From Chryseobacterium taeanense (GTDB taxonomy: Bacteria; Bacteroidota; Bacteroidia; Flavobacteriales; Weeksellaceae): a DNA stretch of 64,000 bases. Positions 1-9,366 of this stretch are shown here, piece after piece (the first letter of the stretch is position 1; the number at the start of each line of letters is the position of its first letter). The stretch lies in the NCBI RefSeq assembly GCF_900099685.1, contig NZ_FNDW01000009.1, positions 1-64,000 of the forward strand. Reading direction: 5' to 3'. The notes under the pieces are model-generated. The model did not search any database. It had not been told where the DNA came from and saw nothing but the letters and a program-made list of their open reading frames with translations. A program made the translations under genes and the position numbers.

Positions 1-70
1 GGTTTCGCCTGTCTGAACGGGATAAATAATAGCTTTCCCCTAAAATAGTTTAAACAAATTTAAAAAATAA

Positions 71-96
71 TTTGCATATTAACACAGTACCTTTTG
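71..96 (+). promoter_or_regulatory. Possible promoter of the GH3 gene
   Basis: A TTTG at 71-74 lies about 14 bases before TACCTTTTG at 88-96. This is close to the Bacteroidota pattern TTG-N19-TAnnTTTG, but the spacer is short and there is one extra base in the -7 element. It sits about 45 bases before the ATG at 140. This is pattern matching only. Confidence 0.3.
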
Positions 97-139
97 CTTC
101 AAGGTAAAAGAACAAATCTTAAATTAAATTATTCTTAAA

Positions 140-2803
140 ATGCATTTTAAACTTCGATTTAAAATTATAATGATTTCGTTATTGAGCACAACATTTATTA
201 CCGCTCAAAAACCATTATACAAAGACCCGAAGCAGCCTGTTGAAGCCAGAGTTCAGGATCTATTAAAAAGAATGACACCTGAAGAAAAATTCTGGCAATG
301 CTTCATGATTCCCGGAGATTTGGATAACGTTCCGAAAGGTCAATATTCTCACGGGATTTTTGGATTACAGGTGAGTGCAGGGAATCAGGGAGGTGGAGCA
401 GCAGGGCAAATGCTGACCTATAACGCCAATGAAGATGCAGAAAGATTGGCTAAAAAAATCAATGCCATCCAGAAATATTTTGTTGAAGAATCACGATTGG
501 GAATTCCTATTATTCCTTTTGATGAAGCTTTGCACGGATTAATGAGGGAAGGCGCAATAGCTTTTCCGCAGGCGATCGGTTTGTCGGCCACATTTAATCC
601 TGAACTGATGAAAGAAGTTTCAACAGCAATTGCTAAAGAATCGAAATTGAGAGGAATCCGACAGATTTTAACACCTGTGGTGAATCTTGCAAGCGATGTG
701 CGATGGGGAAGAACCGAGGAAACCTATGGTGAAGATCCGTTCCTGACTTCTGTGATGGGTGTGAATTTTGTCAGTTCCTTTGAAAGCCAGGGAATCATCA
801 CTACACCAAAACATTTTTTAGCGAATGTGGGAGAAGGAGGCCGCGATTCGTACCCGATTCATTGGAGTAAAAGATATTTGGAAGAAACGCATTTAATTCC
901 ATTTGAAAAAGCTTTTAAAGAAGGTAAAAGTCGTTCTGTGATGACTTCTTATAATTTATTGGATGGAAGACCTTCAACAGCAAATCATTGGTTACTAACC
1001 GAAAAATTAAAGAAAGAATGGAATTTCACAGGCTTCGTCATCAGCGATGCTAGTGCAGTTGGAGGTGCCAATGTGCTGCATTTTACGGCAAAAGATTATG
1101 ATGATGCTTCTGCGCAGGCCATGAATGCAGGTCTTGATGTAATTTTTCAAACAGAATATCAACATTATAAATTGTTTATTCCACCGTTTCTGGATGGTAG
1201 AATTTCACAGGAAAGAATTGATGATGCAGTTTCGAGAGTTTTAAGAGCAAAATTTGAATTGGGTTTGTTTGAAAATCCTTATGTTTCCGATAAAGAGATT
1301 GAAGAATTAAAGAAAATCAATCATAAACCTTTAGCAGAAAGAGCTGCCGTTGAATCGTTTGTGTTGCTTCAAAATAATAATCAGACGCTTCCGGTTTCTG
1401 AAAATTATAAAAGAATTTTGGTGGTTGGAACCGATGCTGTTGATGCAAGATTAGGCGGTTATTCCGGTCCGGGAAATAAGAAAGTGAGTATTTTGGATGG
1501 AATTAAAAGCTTTGTTAAAAACAAAAATATTGAAGTCAATTATTCAAAAGGAATCGACTGGAATCTGAAAAAATTTTCAACTGTTCCTAGTGAGTTTTTA
1601 TCTTTTGAAAACCAAAAAGGATTAAAAGGAACATATTTTTCTAATCCTGATTTAAAAGGAAATCCGGCTTTTGAAAGACAGGATGAACAATTAAATTTCA
1701 AATGGACTTTGTATTCTCCAAATCCTGAGAAATTACAACCCGACAATTACGGCGTTCGTTGGACAGGAAAATTGGAAGCTCCGAATTCAGGAAAATATCA
1801 ATTGGGACTTCGTGGAAATGATGGTTTCAGATTGTTTTTAAATGGAAAGCTATTGATTGATAATTGGGAAAAGTTAGGCTATTCAACAAAAACAGTTGCA
1901 TTTGATTTTGTGAAAGGTCAAAAATATGATATTGTTGTTGAATTCCATGAAAATAGGGGAGAAGCCAACATCGAACTGATCTGGAATTATGGTTTGCAAG
2001 ACTATCAAAAAGATTTTGATGATGCTTTAAAGCTTGCTCAAAATGCAGATTATATCATTGTAACCGCAGGAATTCACGAAGGAGAATTTCAGGATCGTTC
2101 TTCGCTAAGCCTTCCCGGAAATCAGGAACCATTTATTCATGAAGTTTCAAAATTAAATAAACCGGTAAGTGTAATATTGGTAGGCGGTTCTGCTGTAAAA
2201 ACAACCGATTGGAAAGATAAAGTAGGAGCTATTCTGGATGTATGGTACCCGGGCGAAGAGGGTGGGAATGCCGTGGCAAAAGTTCTTTTCGGAGAAGAAA
2301 ACCCTTCGGGGAAATTGCCGATTACCTTTCCCATTGAGGAAGGACAATTGCCTTTAACGTACAATCATCATCCGACCGGAAGAGGAAACGATTATTATGA
2401 TTTGAGCGGTGAACCTTTATATCCGTTTGGCTTCGGATTGAGCTATACGACTTTTGATATTTCTGATCTAAAACTGAATACATTAAAATTTAAGGCAAAC
2501 GATACGATTATTGCTAAAGTAACTGTAAAAAATACAGGTTCAAAAGCTGGAAGTGAGGTAGTGCAGCTTTATGTGAAAGATTTGCTCGCCTCGGTTTCAA
2601 GACCTATTATTGAACTAAAAGGATTTTATAAAGTATATTTAAAACCGGGAGAATCAAAACAAATTTCAATTGAAGTTCCTGTGAAAGATCTGCAGTTTTT
2701 AGACGAGAAAATGAACTATATCGTAGAGAAAGGAACGTACAGAATTTTTGTAGGGAATTCTTCAAAGAATCTGACTTTGAAACAGAATGTTGAAATTGAA
2801 TAA
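140..2803 (+). CDS. Glycoside hydrolase family 3 beta-glucosidase with PA14 insert
   Basis: This is an 887-residue secreted GH3 enzyme that probably releases terminal beta-glucosyl or related sugars from oligosaccharides in the periplasm. A signal peptide ends at about residue 23 (TAQ). The N-terminal (beta/alpha)8 domain carries the GH3 nucleophile region FVISDAS with Asp303. The alpha/beta sandwich domain is split by a PA14 domain at roughly residues 493-617 (GTYFSNPDL to IELIWNYG). A fibronectin-III-like domain closes the protein (VKNTGSKAGSEVVQLY). Length and domain order match the PA14-inserted GH3 subgroup (BglX/Cel3-like). PA14 is known to shape the substrate pocket. The exact sugar cannot be read from sequence. 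It stands alone, with no SusC/SusD pair beside it. Confidence 0.93.
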   Translation: MHFKLRFKIIMISLLSTTFITAQKPLYKDPKQPVEARVQDLLKRMTPEEKFWQCFMIPGDLDNVPKGQYSHGIFGLQVSAGNQGGGAAGQMLTYNANEDAERLAKKINAIQKYFVEESRLGIPIIPFDEALHGLMREGAIAFPQAIGLSATFNPELMKEVSTAIAKESKLRGIRQILTPVVNLASDVRWGRTEETYGEDPFLTSVMGVNFVSSFESQGIITTPKHFLANVGEGGRDSYPIHWSKRYLEETHLIPFEKAFKEGKSRSVMTSYNLLDGRPSTANHWLLTEKLKKEWNFTGFVISDASAVGGANVLHFTAKDYDDASAQAMNAGLDVIFQTEYQHYKLFIPPFLDGRISQERIDDAVSRVLRAKFELGLFENPYVSDKEIEELKKINHKPLAERAAVESFVLLQNNNQTLPVSENYKRILVVGTDAVDARLGGYSGPGNKKVSILDGIKSFVKNKNIEVNYSKGIDWNLKKFSTVPSEFLSFENQKGLKGTYFSNPDLKGNPAFERQDEQLNFKWTLYSPNPEKLQPDNYGVRWTGKLEAPNSGKYQLGLRGNDGFRLFLNGKLLIDNWEKLGYSTKTVAFDFVKGQKYDIVVEFHENRGEANIELIWNYGLQDYQKDFDDALKLAQNADYIIVTAGIHEGEFQDRSSLSLPGNQEPFIHEVSKLNKPVSVILVGGSAVKTTDWKDKVGAILDVWYPGEEGGNAVAKVLFGEENPSGKLPITFPIEEGQLPLTYNHHPTGRGNDYYDLSGEPLYPFGFGLSYTTFDISDLKLNTLKFKANDTIIAKVTVKNTGSKAGSEVVQLYVKDLLASVSRPIIELKGFYKVYLKPGESKQISIEVPVKDLQFLDEKMNYIVEKGTYRIFVGNSSKNLTLKQNVEIE

Positions 2804-2904
2804 ACTTTTTTTGAAAAATATGGTATGATATGTGTAATATCTGCTTCGAAACGGAATGGATTTATTGAAAGTAATTAATAAAATCATTCAAAAAAGTAAA
2901 TCTC

Positions 2905-3177
2905 ATGAAAAAGTTTTTTATACCAGCACTTTTATTTTTAGGTTTGTCGTCGAATGTATTTGCACAGAAACATCCTCCTCGACCACCTGTTTCTCCGCAT
3001 CCTTCAAAAACAGAACTATATAACAATAAAGCGCGGGAACTGGAAAAAAGATATAATAAGGAAAAGCGAATGATCCTTAACCATCCGCTGGCAACCAAAA
3101 AAATGAAAAATGCCCAGCTGAAAGCGCTTAATGAAAGATACAGAAATGAAAAAAGACTGCTTAGAGCGGTAAAGTAA
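2905..3177 (+). CDS. Small secreted basic protein, unknown function
   Basis: 90 residues. A signal peptide (MKKFFIPALLFLGLSS..., cleavage after about residue 21, FAQ) is followed by a proline/histidine-rich stretch (PPRPPVSPHP) and a strongly basic, probably helical tail (KRYNKEKRM, NERYRNEKR). No family is recognised. It sits 100 bases after the GH3 gene on the same strand and is followed by a hairpin terminator, so it may be a separate short transcript. It is probably periplasmic. A role such as nucleic-acid or envelope binding would be a guess. Confidence 0.65.
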   Translation: MKKFFIPALLFLGLSSNVFAQKHPPRPPVSPHPSKTELYNNKARELEKRYNKEKRMILNHPLATKKMKNAQLKALNERYRNEKRLLRAVK

Positions 3178-3235
3178 AACTTAATGACTGAGGAAGTATA
3201 TTTCTTTAGTCATCAATTTAGAAACAATAAAATAA

Positions 3236-3261
3236 AGAGAGTGTTCCGGCGCTCTCTTTTT
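3236..3261 (+). terminator. Rho-independent terminator
   Basis: The stem AGAGAGTG / CGCTCTCT has a six-base loop and one G:T-type mismatch, and is followed by a T-rich run. It lies 60 bases after the small secreted protein gene. Confidence 0.65.
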
Positions 3262-3354
3262 CTTTTTGTAATGGATGATACCATGTCAGTTGTAGCGTAA
3301 GAAACACTCAACATCCAATATTTTTCCTTAAATTCGCATAAAAATTTTAAGCTA

Positions 3355-4743
3355 ATGAATTACGATATTATTGTCATCGGAAGTGGTCCTGGTGGATATG
3401 TTACTGCAATCAGAGCAGCACAGTTGGGTTTTAAAACTGCAATTATCGAAAAAGAAAGTTTGGGAGGAATTTGCCTTAACTGGGGATGTATTCCGACGAA
3501 AGCTTTATTAAAATCGGCTCAGGTTTTCCATTATATCAATCATGCTGAAGATTATGGTTTAAATAAAGTAGAAGGAAGCTTTGAATTTCCGAATGTAATT
3601 CAGAGAAGCCGTGGCGTAGCCAACAAAATGAGCAAAGGGATTGAATTCTTAATGAAAAAGAATAAAATCGACGTTATTTTAGGGACTGCAAAAGTACAAA
3701 AAGGTAAAAAAGTTTCTGTTACCGATAAAGAAGGTAAAGTAACTGAATATACGGGAAATCATATCATTATCGCTACCGGAGCGCGTTCCAGAGAATTACC
3801 AAACCTGCCTCAGGATGGTAAAAAAGTAATCGGATACAGACAGGCATTATCTCTTCCTGAGCAGCCTAAATCGATGATCGTTGTAGGTTCCGGAGCGATC
3901 GGGGTAGAATTTGCCGATTTCTATAACACCATGGGAACAAAAGTAACGGTTGTGGAATTCATGCCAAACATCGTTCCTGTAGAAGATGAAGAAATCTCTA
4001 AACACTTGGAAAAATCTCTGAAAAAATCAGGAATTGAAATTATGACTAATGCTTCTGTAGAAAGTGTTGATACAAGTGGAGAAGGTGTAAAAGCTACGGT
4101 TAAAACTGCAAAAGGAAACATTACGCTGGAAGCTGATATCTTGTTGTCTGCGGTTGGTATTGCTGCCAACATCGAAAATATCGGCCTTGAAGAGGTGGGA
4201 ATCCAGACAGATAAAGGAAGAGTTTTGGTTAATGAATGGTACGAAACTTCAGTTCCGGGTTATTACGCAATCGGGGATATTATTCCTACTCAGGCTTTGG
4301 CACACGTTGCTTCTGCTGAAGGAATTACTTGTGTTGAAAAAATCAAAGGAATGCATGTTGAAAAAATCGACTATGGCAATATTCCGGGATGTACATACTG
4401 TCACCCTGAAGTTGCTTCTGTGGGTCTTACCGAAAAGCAGGCTAAAGAAAAAGGATACGAAATTAAAGTGGGTAAATTCCCTCTTTCTGCAAGCGGAAAA
4501 GCTACGGCAAACGGAAATACAGATGGTTTCATCAAAGTTATTTTCGATGCTAAATACGGTGAGTGGTTAGGTTGCCACATGATCGGAGAAGGTGTTACAG
4601 ATATGGTTGCTGAAGCTGTTGTTGCCAGAAAACTGGAAACTACAGGTCACGAGATCATTAAATCTATTCACCCTCACCCGACAGTTTCTGAAGCAATCAT
4701 GGAAGCTGCTGCTGCTGCTTACGGAGAAGTGATTCATATTTAA
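3355..4743 (+). CDS. lpdA: Dihydrolipoyl dehydrogenase (E3)
   Basis: This 462-residue FAD flavoprotein reoxidises the dihydrolipoyl groups of 2-oxoacid dehydrogenase complexes with NAD+. The N-terminal FAD motif GSGPGG is at residues 9-14. The redox disulfide is Cys40/Cys45 in GGICLNWGCIPTK. The NAD-binding motif is GSGAIGVEFADF. The C-terminal dimerisation domain carries the His-Glu catalytic pair (HPHPTVSE, about 439-446). Length is normal for the family. No E1 or E2 gene is adjacent, so E3 is encoded apart from its complexes, as is common in flavobacteria. A strong terminator follows. Confidence 0.96.
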   Translation: MNYDIIVIGSGPGGYVTAIRAAQLGFKTAIIEKESLGGICLNWGCIPTKALLKSAQVFHYINHAEDYGLNKVEGSFEFPNVIQRSRGVANKMSKGIEFLMKKNKIDVILGTAKVQKGKKVSVTDKEGKVTEYTGNHIIIATGARSRELPNLPQDGKKVIGYRQALSLPEQPKSMIVVGSGAIGVEFADFYNTMGTKVTVVEFMPNIVPVEDEEISKHLEKSLKKSGIEIMTNASVESVDTSGEGVKATVKTAKGNITLEADILLSAVGIAANIENIGLEEVGIQTDKGRVLVNEWYETSVPGYYAIGDIIPTQALAHVASAEGITCVEKIKGMHVEKIDYGNIPGCTYCHPEVASVGLTEKQAKEKGYEIKVGKFPLSASGKATANGNTDGFIKVIFDAKYGEWLGCHMIGEGVTDMVAEAVVARKLETTGHEIIKSIHPHPTVSEAIMEAAAAAYGEVIHI

Positions 4744-4763
4744 TTCAAGCACATATAATATAA

Positions 4764-4788
4764 AAGCCCGGAATTTCCGGGCTTTTTC
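4764..4788 (+). terminator. Rho-independent terminator of lpdA
   Basis: A perfect hairpin (AAGCCCGGAA / TTCCGGGCTT) followed by TTT, 20 bases after the lpdA stop. Confidence 0.85.
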
Positions 4789-4914
4789 TATGATACAGAC
4801 TGGCAATGACTTATTTTTTACTATGAGAATTATAAATAGCAGATCTTTTTTTAATTAACAAAAATTTAGAATAAGCAGACCTTGTATCTTGTTGTATTTT
4901 CTTAAATTTATTCA

Positions 4915-5712
4915 ATGAATTCTGAAAAAATCGGACTCGTTTTGTCAGGTGGCGGAACAAAAGGCATCGCACACGCAGGCGTTTTAAAATTTCTGAAAGA
5001 AAAAGATATTGAAATTGATATTCTTTCATGCTGCAGCGCAGGCTCTATTGTCGGCTCAATGTACGCCGTTGGAAAAACTCCGGAAGAAATTCTGGAATTC
5101 TTCAAATCGGTATATTTTTTCAACTGGAAGCATTTTGCATTTAATCAACCCGGACTGGTTTCATCGGTGATTTTCAGAAATTACCTTGCACCTGTTTTTG
5201 GAGATATGAAGCTTAAAGATCTCGATAAAGAGGTCAGAATTGTCGCTACAGAACTGGTAAACGGAATCGAAAAAATATTTGACCAGGATTTTAAAGTGGT
5301 TGATGCGATTATTGCCTCATGCTCAATTCCCGGAATAACGACACCATACATTATTAATGATGAAATGTATTGTGACGGGGGAGTACTTAATAATTTCCCT
5401 GCCGACATTATCAGAGATAAATGTGATAAGCTGATAGGCGTTTTTGTTTCTCCGCCTCATGATATTAAAATTGATGATCTCAAATCAATTAAAGCCATTG
5501 TTTCTCGTTCTTACGATTTGCTTTCGTACAGAATTGAAAAAATAAAATTTGACCATTGCGATTGGTTTATCTCTTCACAGGAACTTTCAACGTACGGAAC
5601 TTTTGAAAGAAGAAAAGACCGGTTAGAAAAAATCTTTCAAATCGGATATGAGGCTGCAAAAGAAAGTTTCAATGAAAGCAGCTTTTATCTTACAAAACAA
5701 TCGCCGGCATAA
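4915..5712 (+). CDS. Patatin-like phospholipase family protein
   Basis: A 265-residue cytosolic alpha/beta hydrolase of the patatin (RssA-like) type, which would cleave acyl esters of phospholipids with a Ser-Asp dyad. The oxyanion glycine loop is SGGGTKG (11-17). The nucleophile is Ser41 in CCSAGS, and the catalytic Asp lies in YCDGGVLNNFP. The usual GxSxG elbow reads C-x-S-x-G here, so the first glycine is replaced by Cys40. The fold motif is otherwise intact. No signal peptide is present. The substrate is unknown. Confidence 0.88.
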   Translation: MNSEKIGLVLSGGGTKGIAHAGVLKFLKEKDIEIDILSCCSAGSIVGSMYAVGKTPEEILEFFKSVYFFNWKHFAFNQPGLVSSVIFRNYLAPVFGDMKLKDLDKEVRIVATELVNGIEKIFDQDFKVVDAIIASCSIPGITTPYIINDEMYCDGGVLNNFPADIIRDKCDKLIGVFVSPPHDIKIDDLKSIKAIVSRSYDLLSYRIEKIKFDHCDWFISSQELSTYGTFERRKDRLEKIFQIGYEAAKESFNESSFYLTKQSPA

Positions 5713-5738
5713 AAAAACTCTCACTGAATTGGAGAGTT
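5711..5738 (-). terminator. Terminator downstream of the GldA-like ABC gene
   Basis: Read on the minus strand, AACTCTC and GAGAGTT form a stem that runs into seven T. It lies 45 bases past the stop of the ABC ATPase gene, between convergent genes. Confidence 0.65.
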
Positions 5739-5782
5739 CAAATATATTTTTAAGACTATTCTGATTTTTAATATGTAAATTC

Positions 5783-6505
5783 CTAATGGTCAGTTTCAGC
5801 AACTGGATTCGTTTGAGTGTAGCTGGCAAAAGCTTCTTCCAGACTTCCGAATTTACCTTTAAATTCTTCGATAGGACCGTCCTGAAGAATATTTCCTTTA
5901 TGAATAAGAATTACCCTTGAGCAAAGAGCTTCGACTTCCTGCATGATGTGAGTGGAGAGTAATACTGTTTTTTGCTGACCTATTTCTTTTATGACATTCC
6001 TTATTTCTATGATTTGATTGGGATCCAGACCATTGGTAGGTTCATCAAGGATCAGTAGATCTGGCTGGTGGAGGATAGCCTGTGCAAGGCCTACTCTCTG
6101 TTTGTACCCTTTGGAAAGCTGCCTGATTTTCTTTGCTTTTTCCGGGGTGATGCCTACCAGTTCGATTACTTCGTCTACTCTTGATGAAGAAATCTTGTGA
6201 ATATCAGCTACAAACTGAAGATATTCTTTCACGAACATTTCGAGATAAAGCGGGTTGTTTTCGAGCAGAAAACCTATGTTTTTTTTGCTTTCTATTTCGT
6301 ATTCGGTAATATTTTTTCCATTGAAAATTATTTCTCCTTCATCAATTTTTAAAGCTCCTACAATAGATTTCATCAGGGTAGATTTTCCGGCTCCGTTCGG
6401 CCCAAGAAGCCCGATGATTTCGTTTCTGTCGATGGAAATATTAATGTTGTTCAGTGCAGTTTGCTCACCGAATTTTTTTGTTAAATTGTTTATCTGAAGA
6501 GACAT
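5783..6505 (-). CDS. ABC transporter ATP-binding protein, GldA-like
   Basis: A 240-residue ABC ATPase that powers an unidentified membrane partner. Walker A is GPNGAGKS, the signature is LSKGYKQR and Walker B is LLILDEPTNGLD, followed by the H-loop LLSTHIM. The signature LSKGYkQRVGLA and the DPNQIIEI stretch after Walker B are typical of GldA, the ATPase of the flavobacterial gliding exporter. The protein is about 60 residues shorter than full-length GldA, however, and no gldF/gldG lies nearby. The ATG at 6505 (MSLQINNLTKKF) is preferred over an upstream in-frame ATG at 6550, because the extension is hydrophobic filler and overlaps the terminator of the upstream gene. Confidence 0.85.
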   Translation of the reverse strand: MSLQINNLTKKFGEQTALNNINISIDRNEIIGLLGPNGAGKSTLMKSIVGALKIDEGEIIFNGKNITEYEIESKKNIGFLLENNPLYLEMFVKEYLQFVADIHKISSSRVDEVIELVGITPEKAKKIRQLSKGYKQRVGLAQAILHQPDLLILDEPTNGLDPNQIIEIRNVIKEIGQQKTVLLSTHIMQEVEALCSRVILIHKGNILQDGPIEEFKGKFGSLEEAFASYTQTNPVAETDH

Positions 6506-6538
6506 AATTGATAATGATCTTTTTGCAAAAATAAAAAT

Positions 6539-6564
6539 AAAAAAGCTCATTCTGATGAACGAGC
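6539..6564 (-). terminator. Terminator of the 6588-7115 gene
   Basis: On the minus strand, GCTCGTTC-ATCA-GAATGAGC is followed by TTTTTT, 24 bases past the stop codon of the secreted-protein gene. Confidence 0.75.
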
Positions 6565-6587
6565 CTGATTAATCTTATTATAATTGA

Positions 6588-7115
6588 TTATTTCTTTGTT
6601 TTTTTGTCCTTAGACCCTGAAGCTCCTGCTGAACCTGCATTTGTCGAAGAAGGCTTTTCATACATTGCCGATTTCCCGTTTTGCCTGCCAAAGATTTTGT
6701 CGATTTGTTTTTTATTCAGAAACTGTGATTTACCGACGTATTTCCTGTTCTTATTTATATATTGTATAAACTGAACGGTTGGTTGCCCATAGTTTTTTTC
6801 AAAATGCAGCTCAATAATGTCATTAGGAAGTTCCAGGATGATATTGCTTGAAGGGCTGTCAATAAATCCATTTATAATAAGTTCATATAATCCGGATACG
6901 TCTTTATTGAGATTCTGAAAAGAGAAAGATCTGAATGTGTTCAGGTTAGCAGTGTTCAGATCCTGATAGTTGATCGTAAATTTATCATCTTTTTTATATA
7001 AACCTACGGAATTATCTTTACCAATTTCCACCACACTCTCATTTTTCAGAACCTTAATTTGTGAGAAGGCTGAAATACCGAACAAACATGTAAATAGTAG
7101 AATTATTTTTCTCAT
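6588..7115 (-). CDS. Secreted protein of unknown function
   Basis: 175 residues from the ATG at 7115 (MRKIILLFTCLFGISAFSQ), which gives a clean signal peptide ending at FSQ. The start 11 codons upstream would bury it. The mature part is mixed alpha/beta with no recognised motif, and it ends in a Ser/Gly/Ala/Lys-rich low-complexity tail (GSAGASGSKDKKTKK). Probably periplasmic or surface-exposed. It is a single-gene transcript with its own terminator. Confidence 0.7.
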   Translation of the reverse strand: MRKIILLFTCLFGISAFSQIKVLKNESVVEIGKDNSVGLYKKDDKFTINYQDLNTANLNTFRSFSFQNLNKDVSGLYELIINGFIDSPSSNIILELPNDIIELHFEKNYGQPTVQFIQYINKNRKYVGKSQFLNKKQIDKIFGRQNGKSAMYEKPSSTNAGSAGASGSKDKKTKK

Positions 7116-7805
7116 AAGGCAACTTTTCTGTTTTATAATTTGGTACAATTGTCAAAAGAATAAAAAACTAAAACATTTTTATATTTCCTCTCAGCAAATG
7201 TAAAGAAAAAAATTAATATCTGTCATTAAGTTTTGGTATTGTATTTTTTTCATTATTTATTGAATTATTTTAATTAATTGTATATCAGTTTTTTAATTGT
7301 TAATCTGTAATGATCGCAAATAGAGATTCGTTCGATAATTTATATAATTCATAACTAATGCTTTGATATTCAATAATTAACAAATATTAATATTTATTTG
7401 TTGAATTACTATTAAATAAATGTTAATCCTTATCTACTGCAAAAAAAATTAAATGACAATAAGATAAAGAGTGATTTTTGATTGAAATTTGACTTAAAAA
7501 ATGAAATTTAATAGATTAATTTTCGCTTTAAAAATGAAATTGATTTATTTTTTTCAAAAATAATATGCTTAGCATATTAAATGTTGTAAATTATTGATAT
7601 GCAGGTTTATGACATACCATGTTTTTTCTTTTTCTCTTATGTTTCAAGTGCATGTCAGGCTTCTGAAATGTGATATAAAGGGCTTGTGGTATAATAATTG
7701 GATAATGATGAGCACGAGCTGAAACTCAAAAATTGAGGCTATTTTGTTTTGTGCTTACATAAACTGAACTGCCTTTTTTCTTAACGAAACATTAAAAAAT
7801 AATAT
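7116..7805. other. A+T-rich intergenic region upstream of the OmpA gene
   Basis: About 690 bases with no credible gene in any frame and very high A+T. It must hold the divergent promoters of the secreted protein and the OmpA-family gene. No clear TAnnTTTG element was found. CTATTTTGTTTTG near 7740 is only a partial match. Confidence 0.5.
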
Positions 7806-9251
7806 ATGAAATCAAGACTATCAATCTTATCATTAGCAATCGCATTACCCACATGCGTTTTTGCACAGGATTCGCTTCAGGTAATGAACAATACGCAATA
7901 TCCTAATACTTATTCTTCGGGATCTGTAAACGTACAGCCATTTACTAATTCTTCAAAGAGATTCAATGACTGGTCGATCTCCTTTGGTGGGGGTGTGCCT
8001 TTAATGCAGTCTGCAGATCTGGTATCTATTAAAACAAGTAGCGGAAAAGGTAAAGATTTGTTTGGATATTCAGCGTATTTCAGCGTTGATAAAGCAATTA
8101 CTCATGCATTTGGTTTGAAATTACAATATGACCGTGGAGAAACAAGACAAGGGTACTTCAATACGAAAGATGCAGCACCGGCCAATGCGAGAGCAAACGG
8201 GCAAATAGGGGCAAGAACTCAGTATGATGCTATATCAATTTTAGGGGATATTAATTTCTCAAATCTTTTAAGAAGAGTTGATAACAAATCTCCGTACAGA
8301 TGGGCTTTACATGGTTATGCAGGTATAGGAACTCTAGCTTACAGAGCGTATCAGAAGGATGAATTCGGACAAAGATTAATGAAAGAGGTTAAACCATTCA
8401 AATTCGGTTCATTATTTGGTCAGGCTGGTGCAGGTTTGAAATATAAAATCAACAACCGTCTTGACCTAGAAGGAAGAGTAATGTATGTTGTAACAACCGA
8501 TGATACATTTGATGGAGCTGGTATGGATAGAAATAACAAGGCTTCAGATAACTTCATAAATACCACTTTGGGTCTTACGGTTAACCTAGGGAAACACGAA
8601 TCTCACTTAATGTGGCACGATCCTTTGCAGGAAATGTACTACAGAATGGATGTGCTGGAATCTAAAACTACAGATATTGTTGTTTGTAAAAATGGAGATG
8701 CCGATAACGACGGAGTATGTGACGATTGGGACAGACAGCTTGATACTCCTGCCGGAGCAAGAGTTGACGGATCTGGTGTTGCATTGGATGTAGATTTGGA
8801 TGGTGTTATCGATCTTTATGACAAATGTGTAACAGTTCCTGGAAGTGTTGAAAACAACGGATGTCCTGACCAGACTCAGGGACAGGGAGTCGTTTCTGAA
8901 ACTGAAACAAAGCTGGAAGGAATTGAATTTGATCTTAATTCAGACAGAATTTTGCCATCAAACACACCAATCCTGAATAATGCAGTGAGCTATATTAACT
9001 CTTCTGATGGTTCTTACACTGTTGTAGGAGCTACTGATACAAGAGGAACAGAAGCTTACAACAAAAGATTATCTGAAAAAAGAGCAAGCAACGTAAAAAA
9101 TTATCTTATTCAGAACGGTGTGCAGTCTTCAAAGCTTGATGCTCAGGGAAATGGAAAAACTGACCTTAAATATCCGGAATGTGATCCTGCATCTAAATGT
9201 CCTGAATGGAAAAACAGAGCCAATAGAAGAGTATATTTTAAAGCAAAATAA
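7806..9251 (+). CDS. OmpA-family outer membrane protein with TSP3 repeats
   Basis: 481 residues. A signal peptide (to about residue 21, VFAQ) precedes an eight-strand-type outer membrane barrel (about 50-265). Next come calcium-binding thrombospondin type-3-like repeats (DADNDGVCDDWD, DVDLDGVIDLYDKC) and a C-terminal OmpA/MotB peptidoglycan-binding domain (GATDTRGTEAYNKRLSEKRA, then NRRVYF). It anchors the outer membrane to the cell wall. This architecture is standard for abundant flavobacterial porin-like OmpA proteins. It has a long A+T-rich leader region and a strong terminator, which suggests a highly expressed single gene. Confidence 0.92.
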   Translation: MKSRLSILSLAIALPTCVFAQDSLQVMNNTQYPNTYSSGSVNVQPFTNSSKRFNDWSISFGGGVPLMQSADLVSIKTSSGKGKDLFGYSAYFSVDKAITHAFGLKLQYDRGETRQGYFNTKDAAPANARANGQIGARTQYDAISILGDINFSNLLRRVDNKSPYRWALHGYAGIGTLAYRAYQKDEFGQRLMKEVKPFKFGSLFGQAGAGLKYKINNRLDLEGRVMYVVTTDDTFDGAGMDRNNKASDNFINTTLGLTVNLGKHESHLMWHDPLQEMYYRMDVLESKTTDIVVCKNGDADNDGVCDDWDRQLDTPAGARVDGSGVALDVDLDGVIDLYDKCVTVPGSVENNGCPDQTQGQGVVSETETKLEGIEFDLNSDRILPSNTPILNNAVSYINSSDGSYTVVGATDTRGTEAYNKRLSEKRASNVKNYLIQNGVQSSKLDAQGNGKTDLKYPECDPASKCPEWKNRANRRVYFKAK

Positions 9252-9275
9252 ATAAAATAACTTCTAATTTTTCTG

Positions 9276-9306
9276 AGACTGTCATCTATATGACAGTCTT
9301 TTTTTA
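9276..9306 (+). terminator. Terminator of the OmpA-family gene
   Basis: A perfect 10-bp stem, AGACTGTCAT / ATGACAGTCT with loop CTAT, followed by a T run, 25 bases after the stop. Confidence 0.88.
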
Positions 9307-9366
9307 TATACTATGAAGAAAATTAATGTGTTGAAATTCTATCATAAATTTTAATACTTTTCATAT

